Position numbers and translations under genes: made by a program. From positions 4,154,001 to 4,218,000 of the forward strand of contig CP136534.1 in NCBI GenBank assembly GCA_051016205.1: DNA of 64,000 bases, in the 5' to 3' direction. The DNA is from Acuticoccus sp051016205. GTDB taxonomy: Bacteria; Pseudomonadota; Alphaproteobacteria; Rhizobiales; Amorphaceae. The notes beneath the pieces were generated by a model. That model saw nothing but the letters and a program-made list of their open reading frames with translations. It was not told the DNA's origin and searched no databases. Below, piece after piece: positions 32,792-41,931 of the stretch (position 1 is its first letter; every line of letters starts with the position of its first letter).

Positions 32792-33982
32792 TTAGGACGA
32801 GCGGCGCACAACCGCCCCTTCGCGCTGTTCCAGCCCATCGTTCAGAACGATGCCGTGGCCCGGCGCATCGGTGAGCGTGATATGTCCGTCCTTCACGTGG
32901 GGGAGCCCTGTCACGAGGTCGTTGTACCAGCCTTTGTAGAAGGCCCTGACGCTCTCCATGATCAGCGCATTGGGGATGTGCATGGCCATATGACAGCCTG
33001 CGGCATAGCCGATGGGGCCTGTGCAATCGTGGGGCGCGCAGGGCACCTTGTGGGCCTCTGCAAGGGCGGCGATCTTGCGCCCATCGGTGATGCCGCCGCA
33101 CCAGGCAAGGTCGAACATGGCCACACCGACGGCGCCTGTCGCCAACGCATCGCGGAACTGGTGGATGGACGACCACGTCTCCGACACGCAAATCCATGCC
33201 TTCGAGTGGGGGGCGTAGGCGGCAATGTCGGCGGGGTTGTCGAGGCGAAACGGGTCCTCGTGCCAATAGGTGTCGAAGGGCTCAAGGTGGCTGGCAAGGC
33301 GTCTTGCCATGGGCAGCGACCACAGGGAGTGAAACTCCACCATGATGTCCATCTTGTCGCCCACGGCGTTGCGGATCTTCTCGAACGGCTCAAGGGCGCG
33401 CTTTAACTCCTCAGCATTGATGTCGCGCCCGCCTGTGCGCTCGGCTGCAATGTCGAACGGCCAGATCTTCATGCCCGTGATCCCCTCCTCAAGGAGGGAG
33501 TGGGCAAGTTCGTCCGCCGTGTTCAGAAAGGCTGTGAGATCTTCGTACTGACCTTCGTTGGTGAGCGCCCAGTTGCTGCTCTTCTGGCCCTCGGCCTTGC
33601 GCATGTAGCCACTGCCGGCGCACGTGTTGTAGGTGCGAATGGTCTGGCGCGCTCGGCCGCCCAGAACCTCCACCACAGGGCGGTTCTGCGCCTTGCCCAT
33701 CAAGTCCCAAAGGGCAATGTCGATGGCAGAGACCGCGCGCGTTTCAACCCCAGCACCGCCCCAACCGATGTAGGGCTCGAGTTCGGCGCGGCGGGCGGGA
33801 ATATCCAGAGCGCGCTTGCCCACCAATAAAGGTGCGCACCACTCGTGGATGTAGGCCTCTACGGACGCGGCGGCCTTGCACGCTTCGCCGACCCCCACCA
33901 ACCCCTCGTCCGTCTCCACCATCACCCACAGGAGATTGTCGTAAGGCGGCACCCTCAGTGTCTCGATAGCGCGGATCTTCAT
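32792..33982 (-). CDS. Enolase-superfamily galactonate-type dehydratase
   Basis: 396 residues, mandelate racemase subgroup. The N-terminal capping domain starts MKIRAIETLRVPPYDNLLW. In the barrel, GMKIWPFD (near 170) holds the first catalytic Lys, metal ligands lie in MVEFHSLW, YWHEDPF and CVSETW (near 212, 238, 266), and APHDCTGPIGYAAG (near 315) supplies the His. The set resembles galactonate and related acid-sugar dehydratases (DgoD-like), although KIW rather than KxK marks a less studied subgroup. It is on the same strand as the dehydratase-dgoK-dgoA-kdgK operon but separated from it by the DUF2975 pair. Confidence 0.8.
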   Translation of the reverse strand: MKIRAIETLRVPPYDNLLWVMVETDEGLVGVGEACKAAASVEAYIHEWCAPLLVGKRALDIPARRAELEPYIGWGGAGVETRAVSAIDIALWDLMGKAQNRPVVEVLGGRARQTIRTYNTCAGSGYMRKAEGQKSSNWALTNEGQYEDLTAFLNTADELAHSLLEEGITGMKIWPFDIAAERTGGRDINAEELKRALEPFEKIRNAVGDKMDIMVEFHSLWSLPMARRLASHLEPFDTYWHEDPFRLDNPADIAAYAPHSKAWICVSETWSSIHQFRDALATGAVGVAMFDLAWCGGITDGRKIAALAEAHKVPCAPHDCTGPIGYAAGCHMAMHIPNALIMESVRAFYKGWYNDLVTGLPHVKDGHITLTDAPGHGIVLNDGLEQREGAVVRRSS

Positions 33983-34090
33983 GGCTTTCTCCTGGGCGAT
34001 GACGGCCCGTTAATCCGGCGATGATTGGTTGCAAAGTCAACGCGGGTGTCGTTGGAACAGAGCCGGCGTGTACGAAGGGAGATCGGCCGA

Positions 34091-35395
34091 ATGGCGCAAT
34101 CGCCACAATCGCGGCGGATCCTCCTGTTGCAGGGGCCGCCGACGGCGTTTTTTTCGGAACTGGGTCGGGCGTTTGCCGACGCGGGCGCGCCTGTGCACCG
34201 CGTGGTCTTCCATTCGGGCGACCAGTTGCGGGCGGGAAACAATGCCATCCCTTACCGCGGCAAGCTTGAGGATTTCGACCCATTCCTGGACGCGCTGATG
34301 GACACCCACGCCATCACCGACGTTTTGTACTTCGCCGATCGCGTTCCCTATCACCGCATTGCCGAACGGGTCGCGACCCGCCGCGGCGCGATCCCCTATG
34401 CGGTGGAAAACGGCTACCTGCGGCCCGACTGGCTGACGCTGGAGCCGGGCGGCATGGGCGCCTACTCGCGCTTTCCCGACAGTCCCGAAAGGATTGCCGC
34501 CATCGCTGAAGGCGCGCCGGAGGTGAACGATGACGGGCTCTATCGCCACTCATTTGCCAAGGAGGCCTACCAGGACGTCAGCTACCACCTGACACGAATC
34601 GCAGGACGATGGCGCTACCCCCACTACGAGGCCGACCGACCCAACAGCCCCGTGAAGGAGTACATCTCCTGGCTTCCGCAACTGGTGCGCAGACAGATCG
34701 CGCAGCAGAGGGCGCCGCGGCAGTTGCGACGTATTGTCGCTGATGAGCGACCCTACTTCCTGTTCCCCATGCAGCTTCAGGAGGATTACCAGATCCGCCA
34801 CAACTCGCGCTATCAGCGCCTGGCGGATGTGGTGCACGAGGTGTTTTCCTCCTTCGGCAAGGATGCGCCGGAAGACACGCGGCTTCTCGTCAAAATCCAC
34901 CCGCTCGACAACGGCCTTGAGAATTGGCAGCGCACATTGCAACGGGCCAAACGCGACCATGGACTGACCGGTCGCATCCGCCTGATGTCCGCTGGCCCCC
35001 TCCCCGACATGTTGAGCCGCTGCGAGGGCGTTGTCCTGGTGAACTCCACGGTGGGCATCCACGCCATACGCGCAGGCAAGCCTGTGAAGGCGCTGGGAAC
35101 GGCCGTCTACAATATGCCCGGCCTCACCGACCCTCAGCCCCTTGATGGCTTCTGGACCCACCCCCAAGCACCGGACCCCGTCTTTTGTGACCAATTCCTA
35201 AGGGCGCTTGCAAAGGCGACACAGGTGCGCGGCAGCTTCTACCACCACGCGGGGATGAAGGTGGCCGCCAAAGAAATCGCCCGGCGCGTCCTTGGCGGGC
35301 TAGGCGAAAAGGACTGGTTCGTCACCCCTCCCCCGCGGATGAAAAAGGCCATCCAAGAGGGTGTGCCCGAAAACCCGCCCCTCACGCGCAAATAA
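34091..35395 (+). CDS. KpsS-like capsule polysaccharide protein
   Basis: 434 residues. RRILLLQGPPTAFFSELGRAFADAG at the start, VYFADRVPYHRIAE-type text near 85, PYFLFPMQLQEDYQIRHNSRY (near 218) and VVLVNSTVGIHAIRAGKPVKALG (near 315) match the KpsS/LipB family of beta-Kdo transferases that start the linker for lipid-anchored capsules. No signal peptide; it acts at the cytoplasmic face. No KpsC partner or capsule transporter is in the window. AAGGGAG precedes the ATG at 34091. It is divergent from the galactonate dehydratase gene and followed by the secretion operon. Confidence 0.82.
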   Translation: MAQSPQSRRILLLQGPPTAFFSELGRAFADAGAPVHRVVFHSGDQLRAGNNAIPYRGKLEDFDPFLDALMDTHAITDVLYFADRVPYHRIAERVATRRGAIPYAVENGYLRPDWLTLEPGGMGAYSRFPDSPERIAAIAEGAPEVNDDGLYRHSFAKEAYQDVSYHLTRIAGRWRYPHYEADRPNSPVKEYISWLPQLVRRQIAQQRAPRQLRRIVADERPYFLFPMQLQEDYQIRHNSRYQRLADVVHEVFSSFGKDAPEDTRLLVKIHPLDNGLENWQRTLQRAKRDHGLTGRIRLMSAGPLPDMLSRCEGVVLVNSTVGIHAIRAGKPVKALGTAVYNMPGLTDPQPLDGFWTHPQAPDPVFCDQFLRALAKATQVRGSFYHHAGMKVAAKEIARRVLGGLGEKDWFVTPPPRMKKAIQEGVPENPPLTRK

Positions 35396-35493
35396 GGCGA
35401 ACCCTGCCAGTGATCGCCCTGCGGCAGCATGAACAGGCCGCGGAATGCGTGCATTTGTCGTTCATGTGGCAACTCTATGGTAAGCATAGCGCC

Positions 35494-35539
35494 GTCTTAT
35501 TTCGGCACCATCGGTCTTATTAAAAGAAGCGGTCTTAAT
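35494..35539 (+). repeat. Three direct repeats before the type I secretion operon
   Basis: GTCTTATT at 35494 and 35514 and GTCTTAAT at 35532, spacing 20 and 18 bases, the last one overlapping the ATG at 35538. Likely a regulator-binding array or promoter part. Confidence 0.45.
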
Positions 35540-37277
35540 GGCGCAGGGCGCGGCACAAGAAAGAGGGTCGTTGACTGGCAAAGTGGTGCGCCGGGCGCGC
35601 ACCGCACTGATCGGCATTGCGATTTTCTCCTGCCTGATCAACCTGTTGATGCTGACAGGCCCGATCTACATGCTGCAGATCTACGACAGGGTTCTGGCCT
35701 CGGGCAGCATCCCGACGCTGGTGGCGCTGTCGGCCATCGTGCTGGTGCTTTACGGCTTCATGGCGATTCTGGACCTTGTGCGCCAACGCATCTTGATCCG
35801 CGTCGGCCACCGCTTCGACGACGATATGGGCCAGACCGCATTCGCCTCGTACGTGGACGCGCCCATGAAGCTTGGGCCCGTGGCCGAGCAGACCCAGCCG
35901 ATCCGCGATGTGGATCAGCTGCGCCAGTTCTTCTCCTCCCCCAGCGTGACGGCCCTGTTCGATATGCCGTGGCTGCCGATTTATCTGGCCGTGGTCTACC
36001 TCATCCACCCCTGGCTTGGGCTTCTTGCCACAGTCGGTGCGGTGGTCCTGCTGCTCATCGCCATTTTTACCGACAAGCGTGCACGGTCCGCCGTCTCCCA
36101 GTCGGGCGAGTTGGGGTCCAAGCGTTCCCTGTTTGCCGATGCCTCACGCCGCAATGCGGAAGTGGTGCGCGGGATGGGTATGCTGACCGGGGTCGGCGCG
36201 GTCTGGTCCGGCCTCAACAGGCAGTTCCTGAGGGCCAACGCCCGGGCGGCGGAGATCATCTCCACCTCCACCGTCGTCACCAAGGTGGTGCGGCTCTTCC
36301 TGCAGTCGGCCATTCTGGGGCTCGGCGCCTACCTTGCCGTCCTGCAGGTGATTTCGCCGGGCGCGATGATCGCCGCCTCCATCATCATGAGCCGCGCTTT
36401 GCAGCCTGTGGAAGCGGCCGTGTCCAACTGGCGGCAGTTCCTGTCGGCGCGCCAGTCCATGAAGCGCCTCAACGCCACCTTGACCGCAACGGCGGACGAG
36501 GAGCGCATGTCGCTCCCCCAGCCGGCCCGCGCCGTCGCCGCCGAAAAGGTGACGGTGGTGCCGCCCGGTGCGCGCACGCCGGTGATCGTGGACGTGTCGT
36601 TTCATATGGAGGCCGGCAATGCGCTCGGCGTTATCGGGCGGTCGGGGTCTGGTAAGTCCACCCTTGCGCGCGCGCTGGTGGGTGTGTGGCCCATTGCCCG
36701 CGGCGCCGTCACGCTGGACGGGGCGCCCATTGCCCAGTTTCCCGCCGACGCACTGGGTCGCCACATTGGCTACCTGCCACAGGATGTGGAGTTGTTTCAG
36801 GGCACCGTGGCGGACAACATTGCCCGCTTCGACCCTGACTTTGTGCCCGACGATGTGGTGAAGGCGGCAACGGCGGCGGATGTGCATCAGCTCATCCTCA
36901 GTTTCCCCCACGGCTACAACACCATGATCGGCGAAGGGGGTGCGGCCCTGTCGGGCGGCCAGCGCCAGCGCGTGGCATTGGCCCGCGCCCTTTATGGCGA
37001 CCCCTTCCTCGTAGTGCTGGACGAGCCCAACTCCAACCTTGATGCGGACGGCGACAATGCGCTGCACGCCGCCATATCGGCCGTGCGGGCGCGGGGCGGG
37101 ATTGCCATTGTCATCGCCCACCGCCCCTCCGCCGTCCAATCGGTCGACAAGCTGTTGATGATGGACCGCGGCCAGGTGCGAGAATTCGGCAATCGGGACG
37201 ATGTGATGGGCAAGGTTACCCGCCCGCGGCCCGACATGCGCGTCGTGGGGTCAATGCCCAACGAGGCGGCCGAATGA
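35538..37277 (+). CDS. Type I secretion ABC exporter (PrtD/HlyB-like)
   Basis: 579 residues: an N-terminal membrane domain with six helices (about 20-320), then an ATPase domain. Walker A GRSGSGKST with Lys373, signature ALSGGQRQRVALARAL (near 475) and Walker B LVVLDEPNSNLD (near 495) are intact. There is no N-terminal peptidase-like domain, as in PrtD-type exporters of proteases and RTX proteins. It drives export of an unfolded protein directly to the outside with the adaptor and TolC encoded next. Overlaps the adaptor gene by 4 bases. No substrate gene with glycine-rich repeats is in the window. Confidence 0.92.
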   Translation: MAQGAAQERGSLTGKVVRRARTALIGIAIFSCLINLLMLTGPIYMLQIYDRVLASGSIPTLVALSAIVLVLYGFMAILDLVRQRILIRVGHRFDDDMGQTAFASYVDAPMKLGPVAEQTQPIRDVDQLRQFFSSPSVTALFDMPWLPIYLAVVYLIHPWLGLLATVGAVVLLLIAIFTDKRARSAVSQSGELGSKRSLFADASRRNAEVVRGMGMLTGVGAVWSGLNRQFLRANARAAEIISTSTVVTKVVRLFLQSAILGLGAYLAVLQVISPGAMIAASIIMSRALQPVEAAVSNWRQFLSARQSMKRLNATLTATADEERMSLPQPARAVAAEKVTVVPPGARTPVIVDVSFHMEAGNALGVIGRSGSGKSTLARALVGVWPIARGAVTLDGAPIAQFPADALGRHIGYLPQDVELFQGTVADNIARFDPDFVPDDVVKAATAADVHQLILSFPHGYNTMIGEGGAALSGGQRQRVALARALYGDPFLVVLDEPNSNLDADGDNALHAAISAVRARGGIAIVIAHRPSAVQSVDKLLMMDRGQVREFGNRDDVMGKVTRPRPDMRVVGSMPNEAAE

Positions 37278-38587
37278 GCCCTTTGGACGACGCGCCGATC
37301 TTCATGGTGTCCACCAAGCGCTACCTCACCATCGGCATCATCGCCTCTGTGGTGATGGTGTTTGGTCTCGGCGGGTGGGCCGCGCTCACCCCCATCTCGG
37401 GCGCTGTGGTGGCGCAGGGCTGGGTGGTGGTGAGCTCGCGCGTGAAGGACGTGCAGCACCGCGAAGGGGGCATTGTTGAAGCCATCTTCGTGGATGATGG
37501 CGACAGGGTGAAAAAAGGCGACCTTCTGGTGGAGCTGGATGACACGCAGACCCGCGCCGGGCGGGATCTTGTGGCAGGCCAGCTCCTTGCCCTTCGCGCA
37601 CGACTGGACCGTTTGAGCGCCGAGCGGGACGGGCGCACCACCCTCGCCTTCCGCCCGGACATCGAAAGCCGCCGCGGCGAACCCCTTGTGGATGAGCTCT
37701 TGGAGATCCAGTCGGGGGTCTTTGCGGCGCGGCGTGCGACGCTTGAGGGGCAGACCGCGCAGCTGAACGAACAGATCGCCCAGCTTGAAGAGCAGATCGG
37801 CGGCCTCACGGCCCAGCGCGATGCCAAGGCAACGGAGATCGAGCTCGTGAACGCCGAGCTTGAGGATCTGCGTCAACTTCTGCGCCGCGACCTTGTGCCC
37901 CGCTCACGGGTGACGGCACGGGAACGTGAGGCTGTGCGCCTTGACGGCGAGGAAGGCGAACTGACCGCACGCATCGCCACCGCCCGCGGCAGAATCGCCG
38001 AAATCCGCATGCAGATTCTGCAGATCACGACGGAGTTTCAGCAAACGGTTCTGGATGAGATCGCGGGCGTTCAGACAGAAATCGTCACGCTGTCGGAGCG
38101 CACTGTCGCTGCGGACGATCAACTGTCGCGGGTGGACCTTCGCGCCCCCGAGGACGGTGTGGTGCACGAACTTGCCGTCACCACCGTGGGCGGCGTGGTC
38201 GCCCCAGGCGCAACGCTCATGAAGATCGTTCCCGACAGCGACAACCTCATTGTGGAGGCGCGCATTGCCCCCATCAATGTGGATGACATCGTCCCCGGCC
38301 AGGAGGCAGGCGTAATGCTCACCGGCCTGTCCATCCGCGATGCGCCGCGCCTTCAGGGCACCGTGGGGACGGTGTCAGCGGACCGCACCACCGACCCCAA
38401 TACGGGGATGGATTACTTCACCGTACGCATCACCCTTTCCCAAGAGGAGCGCGACAGGCTGGGCGATCAGGAACTGTTACCGGGAATGCCTGCGGACGTT
38501 TTCATCCGCACCAACGATCGCACGGTTCTGGCCTACCTCATCAAACCGTTGATGGATGCGGCCAATCTGGCCTTTACCGAAGGCTGA
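37274..38587 (+). CDS. HlyD-family membrane fusion protein
   Basis: 437 residues. A single membrane anchor near residues 18-40 follows a short cytoplasmic N terminus, with the lipoyl half VVAQGWVVVSSRVKDVQHREGG (near 48) matching the PrtE/HlyD beginning. A long coiled coil of repeated QLNEQIAQLEEQI-type heptads spans about 140-280. The C-terminal lipoyl/beta-barrel part has LRAPEDGVVHELAVTTVGGVV (near 290) and VMLTGLSIRDAPRLQG. It links the ABC exporter to the outer-membrane channel across the periplasm and starts inside the exporter gene (ATGA overlap). Confidence 0.92.
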   Translation: MSPLDDAPIFMVSTKRYLTIGIIASVVMVFGLGGWAALTPISGAVVAQGWVVVSSRVKDVQHREGGIVEAIFVDDGDRVKKGDLLVELDDTQTRAGRDLVAGQLLALRARLDRLSAERDGRTTLAFRPDIESRRGEPLVDELLEIQSGVFAARRATLEGQTAQLNEQIAQLEEQIGGLTAQRDAKATEIELVNAELEDLRQLLRRDLVPRSRVTAREREAVRLDGEEGELTARIATARGRIAEIRMQILQITTEFQQTVLDEIAGVQTEIVTLSERTVAADDQLSRVDLRAPEDGVVHELAVTTVGGVVAPGATLMKIVPDSDNLIVEARIAPINVDDIVPGQEAGVMLTGLSIRDAPRLQGTVGTVSADRTTDPNTGMDYFTVRITLSQEERDRLGDQELLPGMPADVFIRTNDRTVLAYLIKPLMDAANLAFTEG

Positions 38588-38658
38588 GCCGGCACCGTTA
38601 TCCTTCCATTAACCCTGTCCGTTCACCAATCGCACAGTAATTTGGTGAAGGCGTCTCC

Positions 38659-40353
38659 ATGCGGGTTTGGGTTTTGTCTGCGGTCTGCCTGGCGCTTGCC
38701 TCTTGTGCGAGCGAAAAGATGACGCGCGGTGCCGATCTGACGGCAATGGCGCCCAACGGCGCTGTGGACCTTAAAAGCGCCGACGGTGTCCTCTTCCTGC
38801 AAAGCGCCCATACAGGGTTCCTGGAAGCCCCTTCGGTGGAACGCCAGCAGCCGGCGCGGCAGCGCACCGCCGCTTTCCGCGCCCGCGAAACCATCGATGG
38901 TCGCAGCCCCGTTCCAGCCGCTTCAGGGCGCGAAATCCCCCACATTACGGTGAGGCCACGACGTAAGCGGCCCGAACCCGTGGCACGCCAGCCCCGCCAC
39001 CCGCGGCGCGAGAGGGTGGCCGTCGACGATGGATCGGCAAGAACGCTGAACGAGGCCTTCTCAGCCGCCTACGACACCAACCCTGCCGTCAACAGGGCCC
39101 GCTCTGATTTGAGGGCGGCTGACGAAGGGATTGCCATCGCCCGCTCGGGCAACAGGCCGACGGTGACGGCAGGGGTCTCCACAGGGCCGCGCTACACGCG
39201 CGATGTGAACACGCCGAGCCGCGGGGGCATCTCCACCAACCAGACCGAGACCCAAGCCCCCACCACAGCGTCCGTCAACCTGTCGCAGCCCTTGTTCCGT
39301 GGCTTTCGTACCCGCAACGCCACCCGCCAGGCCGAAGCCAACGTGCAGGCGGAACGGGAGCGTTTGCGCGCCACACGCCAGGACGTTCTGCTGGACACGG
39401 CCCTTGCAACGCTCGACATCGTGCGCTTCCGCCGTGGTGTGTCGCTGCGCCGCTCTGACGTGAACTTTCTGGGTGAGCAGGTGCGTGCGGCCGAGGCGCG
39501 AGTCCGGTTCGGCGAAGGCACCAGCACCGACATCAACCAGGCCGAGGCACGCCTTGAGGAGGCGCGCGCTGCCCTTGCGGAAGAACAGCGTGGCCTGAAA
39601 CAATCCAGCACACGGTTCCGCCAGTTGACCGGCGTCGACCCTGATGGGTTGAAGGCGCCGCCTTCGTTGGCCTCACTTCTGCCGCGGTCCTTGGGTGAAG
39701 CGTTGCATAGGGGCCAGGGGGCAAGCCCTGACATTCGCCGTGCTCTCCACGAGGTGGACGAGGCGAACTTCAATGTCAAAACCATCCAGGGCGAATCGCT
39801 CCCCACCGTGACGGTCAACGGGGCCGTGCGCACCGACATCGACAGTGGCGCGTCGGACCGGACCGAATCGGCCGAGATCCGCCTCAATGTGGAAATCCCC
39901 ATCTACCAGGGCGGGCGGGTGTCTGCCCAGGTGCGCCAGGCGAAGGAAACGCTGGGCAGCGCACGCATCAATGTGGACCTGACGCGCGACCAGGTGCGCG
40001 CCAACATTGCCGATGCCTGGGCCGACTACGAGGCGGGGATCGTTGCTGCCCGCGCCGCAGAGGCCTCGATCCGCGCCGCCCAACGTGCCCTTGACGGGAC
40101 CATCGAGGAGCTGCGGGTGGGCCAGCGCACCACGCTCGATGTCTTGAATGCGCAAAGGGATGTTTTGACCGCACAGATCACCAAGGTGGCGGCGGAGCGG
40201 CAACGGGATGGGGCGGCCTTTACGATCCTGCGGGGGATGGGGGAATTGGACATCGGCCTCTTCGGCCTCAACGTGGATGTTTACGATCCACGCGAGCACT
40301 ATGCCGCCGTGCGCGACAAGTGGTCGGGCTTTCGCACACCCGACGGGCGTTGA
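38659..40353 (+). CDS. TolC-family outer-membrane channel, lipoprotein form
   Basis: 564 residues. The signal ends in the lipobox LASC (Cys near 16), so it is lipid-anchored, unlike classical TolC. Residues 20-120 are a basic, Pro/Arg-rich extension not found in TolC. The channel domain begins LNEAFSAAYDTNPAVNRARSDLRA. Two copies of the TolC repeat follow, with EGTSTDINQAEARLEEARAAL (near 292) and RVGQRTTLDVLNAQRDVL-like text (near 490) marking the equatorial helices. It forms the exit duct of the type I system encoded upstream. The gap to the adaptor gene is 71 bases. Confidence 0.88.
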   Translation: MRVWVLSAVCLALASCASEKMTRGADLTAMAPNGAVDLKSADGVLFLQSAHTGFLEAPSVERQQPARQRTAAFRARETIDGRSPVPAASGREIPHITVRPRRKRPEPVARQPRHPRRERVAVDDGSARTLNEAFSAAYDTNPAVNRARSDLRAADEGIAIARSGNRPTVTAGVSTGPRYTRDVNTPSRGGISTNQTETQAPTTASVNLSQPLFRGFRTRNATRQAEANVQAERERLRATRQDVLLDTALATLDIVRFRRGVSLRRSDVNFLGEQVRAAEARVRFGEGTSTDINQAEARLEEARAALAEEQRGLKQSSTRFRQLTGVDPDGLKAPPSLASLLPRSLGEALHRGQGASPDIRRALHEVDEANFNVKTIQGESLPTVTVNGAVRTDIDSGASDRTESAEIRLNVEIPIYQGGRVSAQVRQAKETLGSARINVDLTRDQVRANIADAWADYEAGIVAARAAEASIRAAQRALDGTIEELRVGQRTTLDVLNAQRDVLTAQITKVAAERQRDGAAFTILRGMGELDIGLFGLNVDVYDPREHYAAVRDKWSGFRTPDGR

Positions 40354-40392
40354 CGCAGCCCAGCCATGGGCAGAGATGGCACGGACGCAACG

Positions 40393-41130
40393 ATGCTGAT
40401 TGGCACCTCCTGGAAGATGAACCACACACGGGCGAGTGCGACTGCCTATGTGGACCGTCTTGCCGCCCTTTGCCGCGAAAGCCCGCCCGACTGCACTTTA
40501 TTCCTGTGCCCCCCTTTCACCGCCATCGAGACGGTGAGGGCGACCCTTGAAGCGCAAAAGCTTCCCGTCCTTCTCGGCGCCCAGAACTGCCATTTTGAGC
40601 CCGGCGGCGCGTTCACTGGCGAGGTATCGGCGAAAATGCTGAAGGACGCCGGCTGCACCCTCGTGGAGCTTGGCCACAGCGAGCGACGGCGGGATTTTTG
40701 CGAGAGCGATGAGATCATTGCCGCCAAAGTGAAGGCCGTCGCGGCTGAAGGAATGCGTCCCCTCTTGTGCGTCGGGGAGGACCAAGCCGACCGCGATGCT
40801 GGCGCGGCCACCGAGACGGTGGTGCGCCAAGCCAAACGCGCCCTTGACGGGTTGGATGGTGCAGCGCTTCAGAGCGCCATCATCGCTTATGAGCCTGTCT
40901 GGGCCATCGGCACCGGTGGGACGGCGGCAGAGCCGAGCGACATTGAAGGGGTGGTGGCGGCGTTGAAGGACGCCTTCCCCCTCCCCGTCCTCTACGGCGG
41001 CAGTGTTGATGAAGACAACGCCGCCGCCTTTGTCAAAGACGGTGGCGTCGATGGGTTGTTCGTGGGCCGCGCGGCACTGACAGCCGATGGGTTGATGGAG
41101 GTGGCGCGCAACGCCATCGCCGCGCGCTGA
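40393..41130 (+). CDS. Triosephosphate-isomerase paralogue, EryH-like (L-erythrulose-1-phosphate isomerase)
   Basis: 245 residues, TIM fold. The start reads MLIGTSWKMN: Lys8 is the catalytic lysine, but the Asn that precedes W in glycolytic enzymes is Ser6. His95 (LGHSERRR) and Glu167 (AYEPVWAIGTG) are present, as is the phosphate loop YGGSVD. GTSWKMN is, as I recall, typical of the EryH/TpiB group, which isomerises L-erythrulose-1-phosphate to D-erythrulose-4-phosphate in erythritol use. Together with the RpiB paralogue and polyol importer nearby this is the best reading; plain triosephosphate isomerase is the alternative. ATG 40393 is preferred over 40366. Converges with the aldolase, 3 bases apart. 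Confidence 0.72.
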   Translation: MLIGTSWKMNHTRASATAYVDRLAALCRESPPDCTLFLCPPFTAIETVRATLEAQKLPVLLGAQNCHFEPGGAFTGEVSAKMLKDAGCTLVELGHSERRRDFCESDEIIAAKVKAVAAEGMRPLLCVGEDQADRDAGAATETVVRQAKRALDGLDGAALQSAIIAYEPVWAIGTGGTAAEPSDIEGVVAALKDAFPLPVLYGGSVDEDNAAAFVKDGGVDGLFVGRAALTADGLMEVARNAIAAR

Positions 41131-41133
41131 GAG

Positions 41134-41916
41134 TTAACCCTTGGCGCGGCGGGTGGTGCCTGCCGTACGACGCGCAGCCGCCCTTTTGCGCGGCGAGGGT
41201 TTGGCGGCTTTGGCAGGCTGTGCGGCCTTCGCCGGCTCTGCGGCCTTTGTGGGCTCCGCCACGGCCTCGTCCTTGCGGCGGGGGCCGTAGCTTTTGAACT
41301 TTTCGATCACCACGCCGATCTCTTTGTCCGAAAGGACCACAGGCTCGCCGGCGGACTTGGCGATGACATATTGCTGGGCGAGTGTCTCCATCTCAACCGC
41401 AAGCCATAGGGCTTTGGGAAGGCTGGGGCCGCAGGCGATCAGGCCGTGGTTGGCAAGCAGGCACGCGTTGCGGTCTTCGAGCGCGGCGAGGGCGTTCTTG
41501 GACAGCTCCTCAGTGCCGTAGGTGGCGTAAGGGGCGCAGCGCACCGTCGATCCGCCAGCGGCGGCAATCATGTAATGGACGGCAGGAATGTCCTCGTTGA
41601 GGATGGAGACACTCGTGCAGTAAGCCGGGTGAGCGTGGACGATGGCGTTGAGGTCCGGCCGCTCACGCAAAATGTCCCTGTGGAAGCGCCATTCTGAGGA
41701 CGGGGCGTGGGGGCCGTGGGCGGTGCCATCCATCTCAAGATAGATGATGTCCTCAGGGGCCATGGTCTCGTAGGCGAGACCTGAGGGGGTGATCAACAAA
41801 CCCTCCCCCCAGCGCACCGACACGTTGCCTGACGTGCCTTGGTTGATGCGCTTGTCGCCCATGGCAAGGCAGGTCCTGGCAATTTCGCCGCGCAGCGCGC
41901 GCTCGGCGTCGGTCAT
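41134..41916 (-). CDS. Class II (FucA-like) aldolase with histone-H1-like tail
   Basis: 260 residues. Residues 1-215 are a complete class II aldolase/AraD domain: NQGTSGNVSVRW (near 25), ITPSGLAYE, zinc ligands in VHAHPAYC (near 92) and the later His in NHGLIACG (near 155), with Glu in SSEWRFH. Such enzymes split ketose-1-phosphates into DHAP and an aldehyde. Residues 218-260 are an added tail of EPAKAA-like repeats, ending in a run of Arg and Lys, similar to histone-H1-like proteins and absent from normal FucA. It follows the SorC regulator gene on the same strand, 15 bases away, so the two are co-transcribed. Confidence 0.82.
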   Translation of the reverse strand: MTDAERALRGEIARTCLAMGDKRINQGTSGNVSVRWGEGLLITPSGLAYETMAPEDIIYLEMDGTAHGPHAPSSEWRFHRDILRERPDLNAIVHAHPAYCTSVSILNEDIPAVHYMIAAAGGSTVRCAPYATYGTEELSKNALAALEDRNACLLANHGLIACGPSLPKALWLAVEMETLAQQYVIAKSAGEPVVLSDKEIGVVIEKFKSYGPRRKDEAVAEPTKAAEPAKAAQPAKAAKPSPRKRAAARRTAGTTRRAKG

Positions 41917-41931
41917 AGTGTCCTCATGGGT

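Noticed and set aside
35429..36655. Open frame of 408 codons overlapping the secretion exporter
   Set aside because: Same strand, other frame of a clear ABC exporter; Arg/Pro-rich with no domain.
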